From Mytilus edulis (taxonomy: Eukaryota; Mollusca; Bivalvia; Mytilida; Mytilidae), in NCBI RefSeq assembly GCF_963676685.1, contig NC_092350.1:42317373-42381372 (forward strand): a stretch of 64,000 nt of DNA, written 5' to 3'. Both the position numbers and the translations under genes were made by a program. The notes below the pieces were generated by a model. That model searched no databases and had not been told where the DNA came from. It saw only the letters and a program-made list of their open reading frames with translations. This document shows positions 46,582 through 59,699 of the stretch, in pieces. Every line of letters starts with the position of its first letter. Positions within the stretch are counted from its first letter, which is position 1.

Positions 46582-48480
46582 AGTTATCAGTCTTATCAAA
46601 TCATGGATCCAAGACCTTCACATATCTAAGACACCCCTTCCTCTAAGTATATTGCAGTACTGGGGTATATAGTATAAGGAAAACTTGAACGAAGATGAAT
46701 AAGAAAATTTCCATTTTAGATGGTCTTACCTGTAATATTTTCCCGCCTTTATCATGTTTATATCCCAATGTAAAATGTACTTGATCATTGTTGATAATCA
46801 AACCTCATAATTGTGTGTGTATTTATCTGACTACTGATACACTTAGACACTCAGACGTCGTAAGGTCGTGACACTAATGAGATCGTTTACATTTTTGTAC
46901 AGGCCGTATGGACAGGCATATTTGTGTAAATTCCTTTCTCTGTTAATTGTACCTCTGGTTGTACACATTGCGGACATTGCGCTATGATACATTTTCAGAC
47001 ACATGGAATGTTGCCTACATCAGTTTAACATTGCACTCTCCCTTTTTCCCCATCCCCAAAAGAGGGAAACGAATAGGATTAACAGCTAGAGGATGATAAT
47101 TTTCTTCATACATTTACATTGAAATGTGTTCATTTTCTGTAAATTTACTATTGAATACTATTGTATTATATGTCTCTGATACGATTCATGAAATAATGCA
47201 TTATAATTTATAATCAAAAGACTAAGGGTGTTTTTATATACATAGATGCTCAAATAAATTTTCGATTTGGCAAATGTTTGAATTCCCGCCCTGGGTTTTA
47301 ATGCTTTATACTCTGGATTTGATCTGAGAAGAAACGCACGTTTGGGTTACCAATAATAAGCCTGGTAACTCTTTGGTTTTTGGCCAAGTAAATGATCATT
47401 CATTTGACCTTGTCATGCAGTTCACCATTATCTTGATAAATTATGACTGAACAATGTATATGTTCATTGATGTTACTTGAACTTTTCACCAGGACTGTCA
47501 TAATCTGTTGACCTCTCTAAAATTTCAAACATGACGACGATCGATTGAGTATCATAGGTTGTTTTTTTTGTATTATGTGTATTTTCAGACAATATATTAT
47601 GATTTACGAGTTATATATATTATGTCTATTAAATTTAGGGGTGGGTTTTTTAACGGAAGTAGAGCTCTCTCTCTCTCTCGGATTAATAAGTAAAGATTTA
47701 TCAATTGCAATAACTATCATGACTATAGACATCATCATCAAGCGAGTTAGGTCGCAAGCGCTTTTATAGTGGGTCTTCCTTTTTCTGTGTGTTTAGAAGT
47801 AATACTTATTTGAAAGTTTTCCTCCATTTTTAAACTTATTTTCACTTCTCTTAAATTTTGTTACTGCTATCAGATACATATACAATATATTATGTATTGT
47901 ATGTCTCTGCTGCTATCAGTGCGATCAAGAGGCAATCTAATTAAATTACGTAATACTCATATGTAGTATAACGTAATAATCAGAGATAAACATTTTAATT
48001 AGATTGTGGTCAAAATTAAGAGCAAGGCACACGATTCCCTAAAAAAGTTATTTGAAAGATTTTTTTGCATTAGATTTCGATTTCTCAAATTTGTTTCAAT
48101 AGTTCCACCACATTGATGTAATGTCAATACAGGATGATACTTCCATAACAAACCGTGCATACATTCATTACATATATATATATGTCACCAATTAACACAA
48201 GTTGTATTGTTTCAGATTCAATAACTAATAAAACAAATAGTGGCATCATGTTGAGCATATAGAAGACATCGTAATGGGAGCTAGGAAAGACAATCAAGCG
48301 ACAGGGTGCCTGCTGATAATAAAATTCATTTGACAATGTATCAATTTCGAGCATTTTTAATATACCACCTTTTGATTTTCTATAAATATTATCGAAATAC
48401 AAATGATGGAAAAATGTTGTACAGGTGAAAAAAAATTCAAATGTTAATGTAAATGTATACTTTATCATTTATCATTAAAT
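46582..48480. other. Intergenic, no supported gene
   Basis: Contains a (CT)n microsatellite at about 47662-47680 and a small inverted pair 'caatctaattaaa'/'ttttaattagattg' (about 47934-48006). A 114-codon minus-strand frame (48124-48468) has no motif or splice support. Confidence 0.4.
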
Positions 48481-48484
48481 AAGT

Positions 48485-48759
48485 TTCGCCAAATATGAAT
48501 AAACAAGAGTGTGTCCCTGGTACATAGATGCCCCATCCGAACTATCATTTTCTATGTTCAATGGATGTGAAAATGGGGGAAAATCTCTAATTTGGCATTA
48601 AAATTAAAAGATCATATCACAAGGAACATGTGTACTAAGTTTCCAGTTGATTGGACTTATCAAAAACTACCTCGATCAAAAACTTTAACCGGAAGCAGGA
48701 CGGACGAATGGATGCACATATCAGAAAACATAATTCCCATAAATGGGGCAAAAAAAATA
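48485..48759 (+). repeat. Dispersed repeat 'S', copy 2, interrupted by a TIR element
   Basis: Same family as 28446-28690: 'catcattttctatgttcaat', 'catgtgtactaagtttccag', 'ggaagcaggacggacgaatg'. Its 3' end 'cccataaatggggca' runs directly into the insertion at 48760. Confidence 0.7.
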
Positions 48760-50591
48760 GGCACTGGCTACGGTTACATGGAAATGTAACAATAATTAAA
48801 ATATTATTGTTACATTGGAGACTAATTGCCGGAATGCAAAGTTGGATGAGGAACCGATTAATTACAAATGTAACAATAATTACTGAGGCTACGGTTACAT
48901 TACGTTATTGTTACATGAAACAGCAATGTACGCTAGATTGATTAAACTTAAATCTTCTATAGTTGTATTGCTTCATTCTTTCATATGTACTAAACAATAC
49001 TTGTAATTTAATACTGATAAATAATAAAATATTATTATTCAACAAATGGTGTACAACTTGAATAGTTTTACTACGTATTAATGCCGGTTTTGATGTTAAA
49101 GGGAAATTCCGCGATTTTTTACTTATCATCTAATTATGTTCATCTTAACATAAAAAACACATTTGCAAAGTTTTAAATTTATATTCCTTCTAATAACGGA
49201 GAAAATCAAGTATTTGTAACTTTTTTGGTTGAATTCTCGAGTGGGTCGTGACGTTTTAGCCCGATTTGTTGAATTCTGGGGAAAAATAAAATCTGTTTAA
49301 CTCTTATAGCTTATCGACAATATATGTAATTAAAAGCGCACAGCTGACGAATGGTCGTAGTTATTAACCACAATATAAGAATGAACGAAAATGAATATGC
49401 ATATACCGTTTTGTATTGATTGAATTAAACTCCTATAGAATTGTCTCTAGTAAATGTTTCGAATAAATTTCATTAATTATTGTTGAGATTTTTTTCATAA
49501 AATGTTTATTGAACATTTTTACTGATATTGAACTGAAAATATTTCAGTTCTATTTACCGTTATTGTTTTGATAATCATTTCAATGCAACTAATGTGTGAG
49601 CAGAGTGTGTATATTATTTTGTAAAGGTCACTGTATATTTCTGGGCTTGAGTTCAATTCGTTTACCTTGTAGCTATTTAGCCGCAGGTGTGAGTTCAAGC
49701 GTACACAGGTATGAATGTTGTTATTTGGAAAGGATAAACAGAAAGGATTAGAAAGAGTATGCTGTATTTAATACACTAAGATTTAATACACGATGAGAAT
49801 AAAGATACAATAATTAAATTGTGTAAATTAATTGAAAATAAAATTCAGATTCATAATTCCGAAAGTGTATAAAAATAAAAGGAAACAATTTTGGATTACT
49901 TTCTTAGCGGCAATTGGCGTAAAGATTCAAATATGAAGTAAAAAATAGTAATTTTACTACTCAAGATTAGGAGTGTGACTGTCAAAGGCGAAAAATATAG
50001 TTCAATGGTTTCACTTTTTTGAAGTATTTAACTGCAAACCTACTCTTATTACTGTCATTATACTTTGGACCAATTTTGTTTATGGTGAAAAAAAATAAAA
50101 CTTAGGATGCGTTTTAAACGAAACTGAAACAATATCAAGACACACATTTCATACAGCTTTATAACTTGACGCAAATTGATAATCAAAAGCAAAGTTTGCT
50201 TACTGTAACTTAAATACTAAGAAATTATGTATGTACACGTATCCGTGGAGGACGTAATTTCGGTCATCAAAAATGTGTTGGACTTTAAAAACAACTTACT
50301 GGATTTGTAGAAATTGTCATTGTAAATAAAAAATTACAGTAAATAAATTGTATGTTATAAATGTATATAATAAATGTCCTCAACTTTTATTATTTAGTAC
50401 ATATTACTAGTCCCATCGTACATTGCTTTTTTTCATGTAACAATAACGCAATGTAACCGTAGCCTCAATAATTATTGTTACATTCGTAATTAAACAGGTC
50501 CTTACCCAACCATGCATTCCGGCATTTAGTCTCCAATGTAACAATAATATTTTTATTATTGTTACATTTCCATGTAACCGTAGCCAGTGCC
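48760..50591. mobile_element. 1.83 kb element with ~170 bp TIRs and a 9 bp TSD (MULE-like)
   Basis: Left end GGCACTGGCTACGGTTACAT; the right end is its inverse, and similarity continues inward for about 170 bp (48760-48932 versus 50420-50591). AAAAAAATA flanks both sides (48751-48759 and 50592-50600). Each TIR contains smaller palindromes (atgtaacaataat ... attattgttacat). Long TIRs and a 9 bp duplication fit Mutator-like elements; Merlin is an alternative. No transposase frame exists. The interior (48933-50419) is AT-rich and non-coding. Confidence 0.78.
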
Positions 50592-50997
50592 AAAAAAATA
50601 TCTTTATAATCTCTTTTATATGAAATTATACAAACTACGAACTATCATGAACAAGAACCCTTATAGTACATCTTTATTATGTCCTTTGAACAGATGAATT
50701 ATCCCGACGAATGCAATTTAATAAAAGTAAATATAATTTTATTTTGTATTCAATATTTATCGTTTCTATTTGAACAATAAACTAGATGCTCCGCAGGGCG
50801 CAGCTTTATACGACCTCAGAGGTTGAACCCTGAACGGTTGGGGCAAGTATGGACACAACATTCAAGCTGGATTCAGCTTTAAATTTGGATTGTGATTAAA
50901 TAGTTGACACAGCATAGGTTTCTGACAAATAGAATGAATGTGGTCTAATGAACTTAAAATATTTTTTTTTGCCTTTGAGCAATTCACTAAAAAAATA

Positions 50998-51066
50998 TTT
51001 TTTTGAGAGGATTAATATTCAACAGCATAGTCACTATGCTGTTGAATATTAATCCTCTCAAAAAAA
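50998..51066. repeat. Perfect 34 bp palindrome with one-base centre
   Basis: The arms 50998-51031 and 51033-51066 are exact inverses around C51032. The left arm begins TTTTTTTGAGAGGATTAATA. It lies inside the left part of element 'E' and seems specific to this copy. Confidence 0.92.
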
Positions 51067-51837
51067 TGTTTGAAGAAATTTTCTTTTTATTTATGAAATC
51101 TGAAATGAGAAAAATTTAACCCCCACCCCCTTTTTTTTCACATCCCCCTTTCCTTTTTTCCAAAACTGATCTCAATTCAAATTTCTAATGGAGTTTGCAA
51201 CAATAACTACTCATTTAAATACATCATAAAATATTAAAATGTAAAATAAAGTGCTTGTTATCACTGAATGGAAAAGATTGTTTTAATTTATCAGTTGGTA
51301 GTAAAAGTGAATATACATTGTATATTGTATAAAACAATGATTTAAGTTGATTCAACTACTATTCTGGACAAAGAAAGATAACTCCAATTGAAAATTTCTT
51401 GCTATTGCACAATATTGTGCAATTAGATATTTCTTGCTATTGCACAATACTGTGAAATTGAAGATTTCTTGCTATTGCTGAATACTGTGCAATTGAAAAT
51501 TTCTTGCTATTGCACAATACTTAATATCATAATTTTGGATCCTGATTTGAACCAACTTGAAAACTGGGCCCATAATCAAAAATCTAAGTACATGTTTAGA
51601 TTCAGTATATCAAAAAAGCGCAAGAATTCAATTTTTGTTAAAATCAGACTTAGTTTAATTTTGGACCCTTTGGACTTTAATGTAGACCAATTTGAAAATG
51701 GGACCAAAAATTAAGAATCTACATACACAGTTAGATTCAGCATATCAAAGAACCCCAATTATTCAATTTTTGATGAAATCAAACAAAGTTTAATTTTAGA
51801 CCCCGATTTGGACCAACTTGAAAACTGGGCCAATAAT

Positions 51838-52940
51838 AAACAAGAGTGCACACGCTGAAATGTCTCGCCTTCTATACCATTGATATTATGTTGATAGTCC
51901 TAAGTAAAAAGCTAAGCTTTATAACAACTGTACCATAAACTTCACATTAACCAAGATAACTAAACAAAGACCAATGAACCTTGAAAATGAGGTCAAGGTC
52001 AGATGAACCATGCCAGGCAGACATGTACAGCTAACAATGCTTCTATACAACATATATAGTTGACCTATTACTTATAGTTTAAGAAAAATAGACCAAAACA
52101 CAAAAACTTAACACTGTGCAATGAACCGTGAAAATGAGGTCACGGTCAAATAAAACCTGCGCGACTGACATAAAGATCATAAAATATTTCCATACACCAA
52201 ATATAGTTGACCTATGGCATATAGTATTAGATAAAAAGACCAAAACTCAAAAACTTAACTTTGACCACTGAACCATGAAAATGAGGTCAAGGTCACATGA
52301 CATCTGCCCGCTAGACATGTACACCTTACAATCATTCCATACAACAAATAAAGTAGACCTATTGCATATACTATGAGAACAACAGACCAAAACACAAAAA
52401 TTTAACTATAACCACTGAACCATGAAAATGAGGTCAAGGTCAGATGACACCTGCCAGTTGGACATGTACACCTTACAGTCCTTCCATACACCGAATATAC
52501 TAGCCACATTGCTTATAGTATCTGAGATATGGACTTGACCACCAAAACTTAACCTTGTTCACTGATCCATGAAATGAGGTCGAGGTCAAGTGAAAACTGT
52601 CTGACAGACATGAGGACCTTGCAAGGTACGCACATATCAAATATAGTTATCCTATTACTTATAATAAGAGAGAATTCAACATTACAAAAAATTTGAACTT
52701 TTTTTTCAAGTGGTCACTGAACCATGAAAATGAGGTCAAGGACATTGGACATGTGACTGACGGAAACTTCGTAACATGAGGCATCTATATACAAAGTATG
52801 AAGTATCCAGGTCTTCCACCTTCTAAAATATAAAGCTTTTAAGAAGTTAGCTAACACCACCGCCGTAGCCGCCGCCGCCACCGCCGCCGGATCACTATCC
52901 CTATGTCGAGCTTTCTGCAACAAAAGTTGCAGGCTCGACA
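51838..52940 (+). mobile_element. Tandem-repeat-bearing element 'C' nested in element 'E'
   Basis: Starts 'caagagtgcacacgctgaaa'. Six ~150 bp monomers are marked by 'ccatgaaaatgaggtcaagg' near 51973, 52127, 52272, 52424, 52567 and 52720. A tract of GCCGCC triplets (about 52858-52890) is followed by a hairpin GTCGAGCtttcTGCAAC-aaaa-GTTGCAgGCTCGAC as the right end. The host element's phrase 'aaaaatctaag' resumes immediately after, so the right edge is firm. No TSD is visible. Confidence 0.75.
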
Positions 52941-53784
52941 AAAATCTAAGTACATTTTTAGATTCAGCATATCAAAGAACCCCAAGGATTCAGTTTTTGT
53001 TAATTTTGGACCCTTTGGACCTTAATGTACACCAATTTGAAAACAGGACCAAAAATTAAGAATCTACATACACAGTTAGATTCGGCATATCAAAGAACCC
53101 AAATTATTCAATTTTTGATGAAATCAAACAAAGTTCAATTTTGGACCCTTTGGTCCCCTTATTCCTAAACTGTTGGGACTAAAACTCCCAAAATCAAACC
53201 AAACCTTCCTTTTATGGTCATAAACCTTGTGTTTAAATTTCATTGATTTCTATTTACTTATACTAAAGTTATAGTGCGAAAACCAAGAATATAATGCTTA
53301 TTTGGGCCCTTTTTTGGCCCCTAATTCCTCAACTGTTGGAACCAAAACTCCCAAAATCAATCCCAACCTTCCTTTTGTGGTCATAAACCTTGTGTCAAAA
53401 TTTCATAGATTTCTATTTACTTAAACTTAAGTTACAGTGCGAAAACCAAGAAAATGCTTATTTGGGCCCTTTTTGGTCCCTAATTCCTAAAATGTTGGAA
53501 CCAAAACTCCCAAAATCAATCCCAACCTTCCTTTTGTGGTCATTAACCTTGTATTAAAATTTCATAGATTTCTATTCTATTTTACTAAAGTTAGAGTGTG
53601 AAAACTAAAAGAATTTTGACGACGACGACGACGACGACGACGATGCCAACGTGATACCAATATACGACCAAAAAATTTTCAATTTTTGCGGTCATATAAA
53701 AATAGCTGCAGGGAACACTTTGAAATTGGACCAAATGTCACCGAAAAGTATGCAATTACTAGAAGCAGATTTTTATAAAATTAT

Positions 53785-54212
53785 ACTAGAGGCTCTGAAG
53801 AGCCCGTGTCACTCACCTGTATTTATTGTTGTTTTGGAAATCATGTAAAATAAGGTTAATAGATTATTAGATACTAAAAAAATATTTAAGATACTAACCA
53901 TAAACTTCAAAATATCCTTAAAATGACTAATTCTATGGCAGCAAGTGCCATCAACTGAACAACATGTTGTCTGATTCGTCTGAAAACATCAGGGCAGGTA
54001 AATCTATACCTGATGAACACTTTTTACCAGATGTTAGATTTGCTCTAAATGCTTTATAAACCAAAAACAGCATTTTTCTATCTTTTATCCATGTTGACCA
54101 TCTTTGTTAAATTTTTATAAGTAGTTTCAAAGGAGATGATTTTTATAAAAGTTAACAAAGACGGAGGACTGACGCCAAGTGATGAGAAAAGCTGAATTGA
54201 GGTGAGCTAAAA
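53785..54212 (+). mobile_element. Shortened copy of the ~500 bp-monomer hairpin element
   Basis: Left 'gaggctctgaagagcc' and 'cactcacctg'. The middle matches 'aacaacatgttgtctgattc' and 'gatttgctctaaatgcttta'. Right 'gacggaggactgacgccaag' and 'aggtgagctaaaaatg'. Same family as 19352-21275 with less than one monomer. Confidence 0.65.
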
Positions 54213-54980
54213 ATGAAGGAATTTTCTGCTTTATTCTACTGATCCTCATTTTTTTTGTGTACATTGTTAAACACACATGCCTTAGACATTAGTTAAAGAA
54301 CTTTAGGCCAAAAAGAAACAGTTCTGAAATGAAGAACACAAGATTGCCACTAAGAACCAAATTTCTTAGTATTTACTGATTTATGTGATTCCTAGAACAG
54401 CACACCTTTCATCATTATAAAATTTGAAAATTGACTGTTTCGCTTGCAGGAGGCCAACTTATAGTTTAGACCACTGTAAACATATTGTTTTCAGGAGTGT
54501 GACTGAATCTTATGTACCATTATTACATGAACATTGTCCATATTTTACAAAGGGCAATACATGTACCTGTATCTGACAAAGTTCTTGCAATTATCATTTT
54601 TTAAAGTTAATTGCAATATAGATCTATTCCTAGAGTGGATGTATAATCGATATTCATCTACATAGAATGAGTCAACTTTCATTTATTGTCGGGAATCAAC
54701 GTGGCTCTATGAAACTTGTAATAATAATTTAGTTTATACAAATCATCAATTTATTCATCCAATTTATGGTAACCTATTTACCTTTTCATCTTATTCATGT
54801 GTAACAAATTATTCAATGAAAATTTCAACATGTATGACATTTTTTCAATGATTTATATTGTCTAAAGTTTAACAGAACAAATACAAAATCTAAAACACAT
54901 TAAAAAGGAAACATACATGTAGTGATAAAATAGCCATACATTGAAATACTTTCTGTACCTTTTTTCAAATTTAATAACTG
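54213..54980. other. Intergenic, nothing recognised
   Basis: No coding signal, repeat relationship or RNA gene that I can support. Confidence 0.4.
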
Positions 54981-55211
54981 TTACAGCCGACTGCATTGAG
55001 TGTTTAGGGGAAAGTAGAATCCTTGGTTAGCTTGCTTATTAGCTGGACCATCAAGTCATTACTAGGATAGGTAAACTATCTGTCTGTAAGACTAGACAAC
55101 TTCGAAAGGAGGGTAGAATACCTTACCTAAAAATGATTTCACAATTCAGCTAACAAGAAAGCTAATCAAGGATTAAACCTTTCCCTACACACTCAATGCA
55201 ATCAGCTGTAA
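54981..55211. mobile_element. 231 bp TIR element (MITE)
   Basis: Left end TTACAGCCGACTGCATTGAG, right end inverse TTACAGCTGATTGCATTGAG. The arms stay similar for about 65 bp, through 'aatccttggttagctt' / 'aatccttgattagctt'. No target-site duplication was found. Non-coding. Confidence 0.75.
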
Positions 55212-56034
55212 TCAAATGTACTTTTATGTATCATTAGTTGTATCTAAAGTATGTAACCTTCAAATATATGAGGGTCTGGATGGGGTTTATAGAAAAGAGA
55301 ATAATAGACCAAAAGTGCACAATTAAAGGAAAACTAAAATTTAAGAATAAAGAAAAATGGGTTGCTTAAACTTTAAGAATAGAGAAAAATAGTCAACAAA
55401 AAATAAAGAATAAAAAAATGTAGGACCCCAATTCCAGACTCTCATTTATAAGAGTTGAGAAATTGCATCAAACATGACAGATATTGCAAATACCGGTAAT
55501 TTTGTATAACAGAATTTGTAGAAATACAACATACAAAGTATTGCACACAGACATTGTTCATCTTTTTCTAGCACAGCTGGTGAAACAGGTTCTGAGCTAC
55601 AGCGGTTATGTATATAACATTCAGAATTCTATTCTATTTTCTTGTCAATTTGTTGATTTATCAATGAATGCCAGCACAATGCCATTAATGTTTAATTAAC
55701 TCTAACAAAAATGCTTTTCTAAAACAAAATTGGTTTACACTTTTAGTATATAATTATTAACAATAATCTCATTAAAGATACAACTGTACAGAACTTTAAA
55801 ACCCTATCATTCCTTTTAAGGCAAAATACAGAGTTAATTTTGCATGCATTTAGAACTTGTTGAACTGATTCTGAAAATATGAGGAGTCACCACATTATTT
55901 TGCTTCAAAAGTCATATAAGTATAAGTATAAGTAAGCCAACATTACATTGTTGTTTTTAGGCTCAGCTTTTTAACCTTTTTAATGTTATATATAGAAACT
56001 TATTGAAAATCAGAAGATGTGATATGAAATATAA
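55212..56034. other. Intergenic, nothing recognised
   Basis: AT-rich sequence with no gene; a short 'gtataa' triplication near 55917-55934. Confidence 0.4.
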
Positions 56035-56850
56035 ATACATGGTTAGATTCAGCATATATCAAAGAACCCCATATATTCAATTTTTGTTGAAATCAAACAA
56101 AGTTTAATATTGGACCCCCAATTTGGACCAACTTATAAAACTGGGCCCTTACTCAAAATCTAATTACAGTTTAGATTCAGCATATCAAAGAACCCCAAGA
56201 ATTCAATTTTTGTTGAAATCAAACAAAGTTTAATTTTGGACCCCGATTTAAACCAACTTGAATACTGGGCCCATAATCAAAAATCTAAATACATGTTTAG
56301 ATTCAACATATCAAAGAACCCCAGGAATTCAATTTTTGTTGAAATCAAACTAAGTTTAATTTTGGACCTTTGGACCTTAATGTAGACCAATTTGAAAACG
56401 GGACCAAAAATTAAGAATCTACATACACAGTTAGATTCGGCATATCAAAGAACCACTATTATTTAATTTTTTATGAAATCAAACCAAGTTTAATTTTGGG
56501 CCCTTTGGGTCCCTAATTCCTAAACTGTTGGGACCAAAACTTCCACAATCAATCAAAACCTTCATTTTAAATTTCATAGATTTCTATTTACTTATACTAA
56601 AGTTATGGTGCAAAAACCAAAATAATGCTTATTTGGGCCCCTTTTTGGCCCCTTATTCCTAAACTGTTGGGACTAAAACTCCCAAAATCAATCCCAACCT
56701 TCCTTTTGTGTTCATAAACCTTGTGTTTAAATTTCATAGATTTCTATTTTCTTAAACTAAAGTTATAGTGCGAAAACCAATGTGTCTTCGTACGATGACG
56801 ACAACGACGCCAACGTCATACCAATATACGACTGCAAAATTTGTTTGCGT
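56035..56850 (+). mobile_element. Element 'E', 5'-truncated copy
   Basis: Four units marked by 'agattcagcatatcaaagaa' (with variants), then the 'cctaaactgttggga' monomers and a short GACGACAACGACG tract near 56795. The left end of the family is missing and the right hairpin is worn. Confidence 0.65.
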
Positions 56851-56862
56851 CTTATAAAAACA

Positions 56863-56975
56863 TAGTCAGACAATGTAATCAGATAGTCACACAATGTAAT
56901 CAGATAGTCACACAATGTAATCACATAGTCAGACTATGTAATCAGATAGTCAGTCACACACTGTAGACAATGTTA
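56863..56975. repeat. Tandem repeat, ~22 bp unit
   Basis: About five copies of 'agtca(c/g)acaatgtaatcagat'. It follows directly after the truncated element 'E'. Confidence 0.8.
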
Positions 56976-57714
56976 TCACATGTTGATATTCAAACACTGT
57001 TTTTGAACACTATCTAAATGTCATTGTTACACATACACTAATGAAACACATACTTTCTTCCACTCTTCTACCTTTATGCACTACACATAATTAGATACAT
57101 TACACCTAGCTGCTGCAATTACAATGTAAACCACATTAAAAGAAAATGATAAACTTTAATAGGTACAATTACACACTTTTATCAAACTTCTAAAAAAAAA
57201 TAATAATTATACTTTATTCAAATATATGCACAGTTATGCCCAATGGGGTTAATGGCATACTACATACAAAAGTAACAAATAACACAGTTTATAAATTTTA
57301 AATGATTTCATTAACAATAAGAACAATTAACATGGTGGGACAATCTATAGCACTTGGAAATGGAAGGTTATTATTTCTTACATAAAGGTTACATTTAACA
57401 CCAAAACCAACAATAAATGCAAGACATTCAGTTTCAAAAGTACAAACAAAGCAACAATGTCATTGTAGACTCACAAGGCTATTAAACATAATCCTTCAGC
57501 ATCCCAGGAAATATCTTATATCAGGGAGACTTATTTCTGAATTTTTAAGACATTTTATCCCTATACATAGTGGCAAAAGCCTGGTGAAAGTAGATTGACT
57601 GATTCTAACAAGGCAGATTACCTATTACAAAAATAGTCTATGAGACATGTTTTAATATGGTTGTCAGGTGCATGAGAAGGGAAATAGTTACATTTTTAAG
57701 CCTTATATATCAAT

Positions 57715-57863
57715 CATGGGCAGATCCAGCTATTTTCAAAAGTGGGTTCCAATTCCAGGATAAAAAGAGGGTGGGGGGTTCAACTATATGTCCTCATTCA
57801 AATTCATAGATCATCATAAAAAGGGGGTTCCACCCCCAGATCTTACCCCTGGATCCGCCACTG
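57715..57863. mobile_element. MITE of the 'GTGGCGGATCCAG' family, with 5 bp TSD
   Basis: Left end CATGGGCAGATCCAG, right end CTGGATCCGCCACTG. Flanked by TCAAT (57710-57714 and 57864-57868). Third copy with a clean 5 bp duplication. Confidence 0.8.
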
Positions 57864-58634
57864 TCAATGTTACAAGAACCAGCTACAACAAGTTCAACCA
57901 TCAAACAAACAAAGTAACCAAACAAATTTAAAGACTTACAGACAGAGCTAGAAACTGTAAGAAACCCGAATCCCTCCACAGACAAACATATGTAGTACAG
58001 TATACTCACAAATTATTGTGACGTATTTGTTACCGGTAATGCAAATATTGGACTGGATGAGTATCTCAATAACTAGAACTTGCATTCTGATAATACAGAT
58101 GATAACCAATGAATTACAGGCTCCAGACTTAAGACTGGCACATAAAGAATGTGGCAAAGTTAAACACGTTTCTTAGCACTCAACTCTTCTTCTAATCTTG
58201 TGTGTGTCTGTTGGACTTGACAAAATTATAAGCTTTATAATACATACCCAACCTATCATTTCAGCAAACCTATATTGAAATTTGATAAGTGGAGGAAATA
58301 ATTACTTTTACAGTAAACTGTAGACAACCACAGAATCCATGACAACAATAGCTCATCAAACCAAATTTTAAAGATACATGCATAATAGCCAAATTTCTGG
58401 AGACAATGTGCTTCTATGATTACAAACCAAATAATAACACAAATACATACACATTTAAATAACAAACAAACAATGAATCACAACCTTTTAACATGTTTAA
58501 ATCAACTATAAAAGAAATGACACAATTCAAGATGTCAGAAGATTACCAAACAAAAAACCTACACAAAGGAGAACGGAACGATAATGTCATAGTGTATTTT
58601 GGCCCATTAATTTAGGAAATCAAAAAGTATTATA

Positions 58635-58842
58635 CTGTGGATTCATTATTATTCGTTGGATACCAATTTTCGTGGATTTCGTGGGAACAGTCAAAGCACG
58701 AAATTAAATATTCAACGAATGATAATTTTTCTATAGGTTTGTATGCAGACTTCAGCAAAACCACGAAATTTAATATCCATGAATATGCAAGTTTTTCTTA
58801 ATCCACGAAAATTGGTACCCACGAAAATAAATGAATCCACAG
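58635..58842. mobile_element. 208 bp MITE with TA target site
   Basis: Left end CTGTGGATTCATTATTATTC, right end inverse CTGTGGATTCATTTATTTTC. The arms remain similar for about 48 bp, including 'taccaattttcgtggatt'. TA lies at both outer edges (58633-58634, 58843-58844). This fits a Tc1/mariner-type MITE. A worn copy is at 18024-18211. Confidence 0.8.
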
Positions 58843-59699
58843 TAAACTACCAAATAACATCCTTTGCATGTTCATAAAACATAAGTCTGCAGGACATTAA
58901 AACATGTATTTATATCTTACAAATTAACATAAGGGCTTCAAACATCTTACATATATAACAAAACAGAAAATACAAAATGTACTGCTAAATAATATCATAA
59001 ATATGTAGATATACCTGTAGGCATGATCTATACCTAAACAAATGTTTGCTACAAAATATATTTTACAAAGCTGTAATCCAAGGAAATTCTTAAGATGAAT
59101 GGTGTTTCTGTTGGTTTTTTTTGCCAATCTTTTGCCAAACTTTTGACTAAGGTCTTTGTAAATAACCATATGATAAAGTATGGTCAGGTTTTTCATACAT
59201 GTACATACAAAAAAAATACATCTAAAATCTAAAGAATTAAATTAGACCTAACTTATATTAGTTATGAAAACATAGTTTTCGAAAACAAATAAATTCCCAG
59301 TATCCCAACCCACTGACTGAAGTAACAACAAAAAAATAACATACAAGTACAGAATTTCAGCTGGTAAAATAATAACCAAATTAATGAGTGATGACTTTCC
59401 CATACCTTTGACAGTTATTTACTAAATACTATAGAAATTTATTTTTAGGAGGATCAAATTTTGTTGTTTCTGGGTCCAACTGTTTTATGCGGTTTAATTA
59501 TGATATTTTTAATTGTTTTACCCCTGGTTCACATCAATCTTAAAGACAAAATTTACTTGGGGGGATAGTTTGTAATTTAATATTCAATTGTGAAATCAGC
59601 TAAAATACACCCCTTACAACAATGGTCTTCTTTAATATGTCAATTGTAATAACAACTAAATAGCAAAATCCATTGAATAAATGTGGGTCTAATATAAAC

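Larger units (their letters stand above)
50786..53704 (+). mobile_element. Tandem-repeat-bearing element 'E' with a nested insertion
   Basis: Left end 'ctccgcagggcgcagcttta'. The interior has monomers marked by 'agattcagcatatcaaagaa' and, further right, ~165 bp monomers marked by 'ccaaaactcccaaaatcaat'. A GAC-triplet run (53617-53642) is followed by a right-end hairpin ('tacgacc' ... 'gcggtcata'). The element at 51838-52940 is inserted inside it. A partial copy lies at 56035-56850. Non-coding. Confidence 0.7.

Noticed and set aside
48124..48468. A 114-codon minus-strand gene
   Set aside because: AT-rich, hydrophobic by composition, without domain, splice or promoter support.
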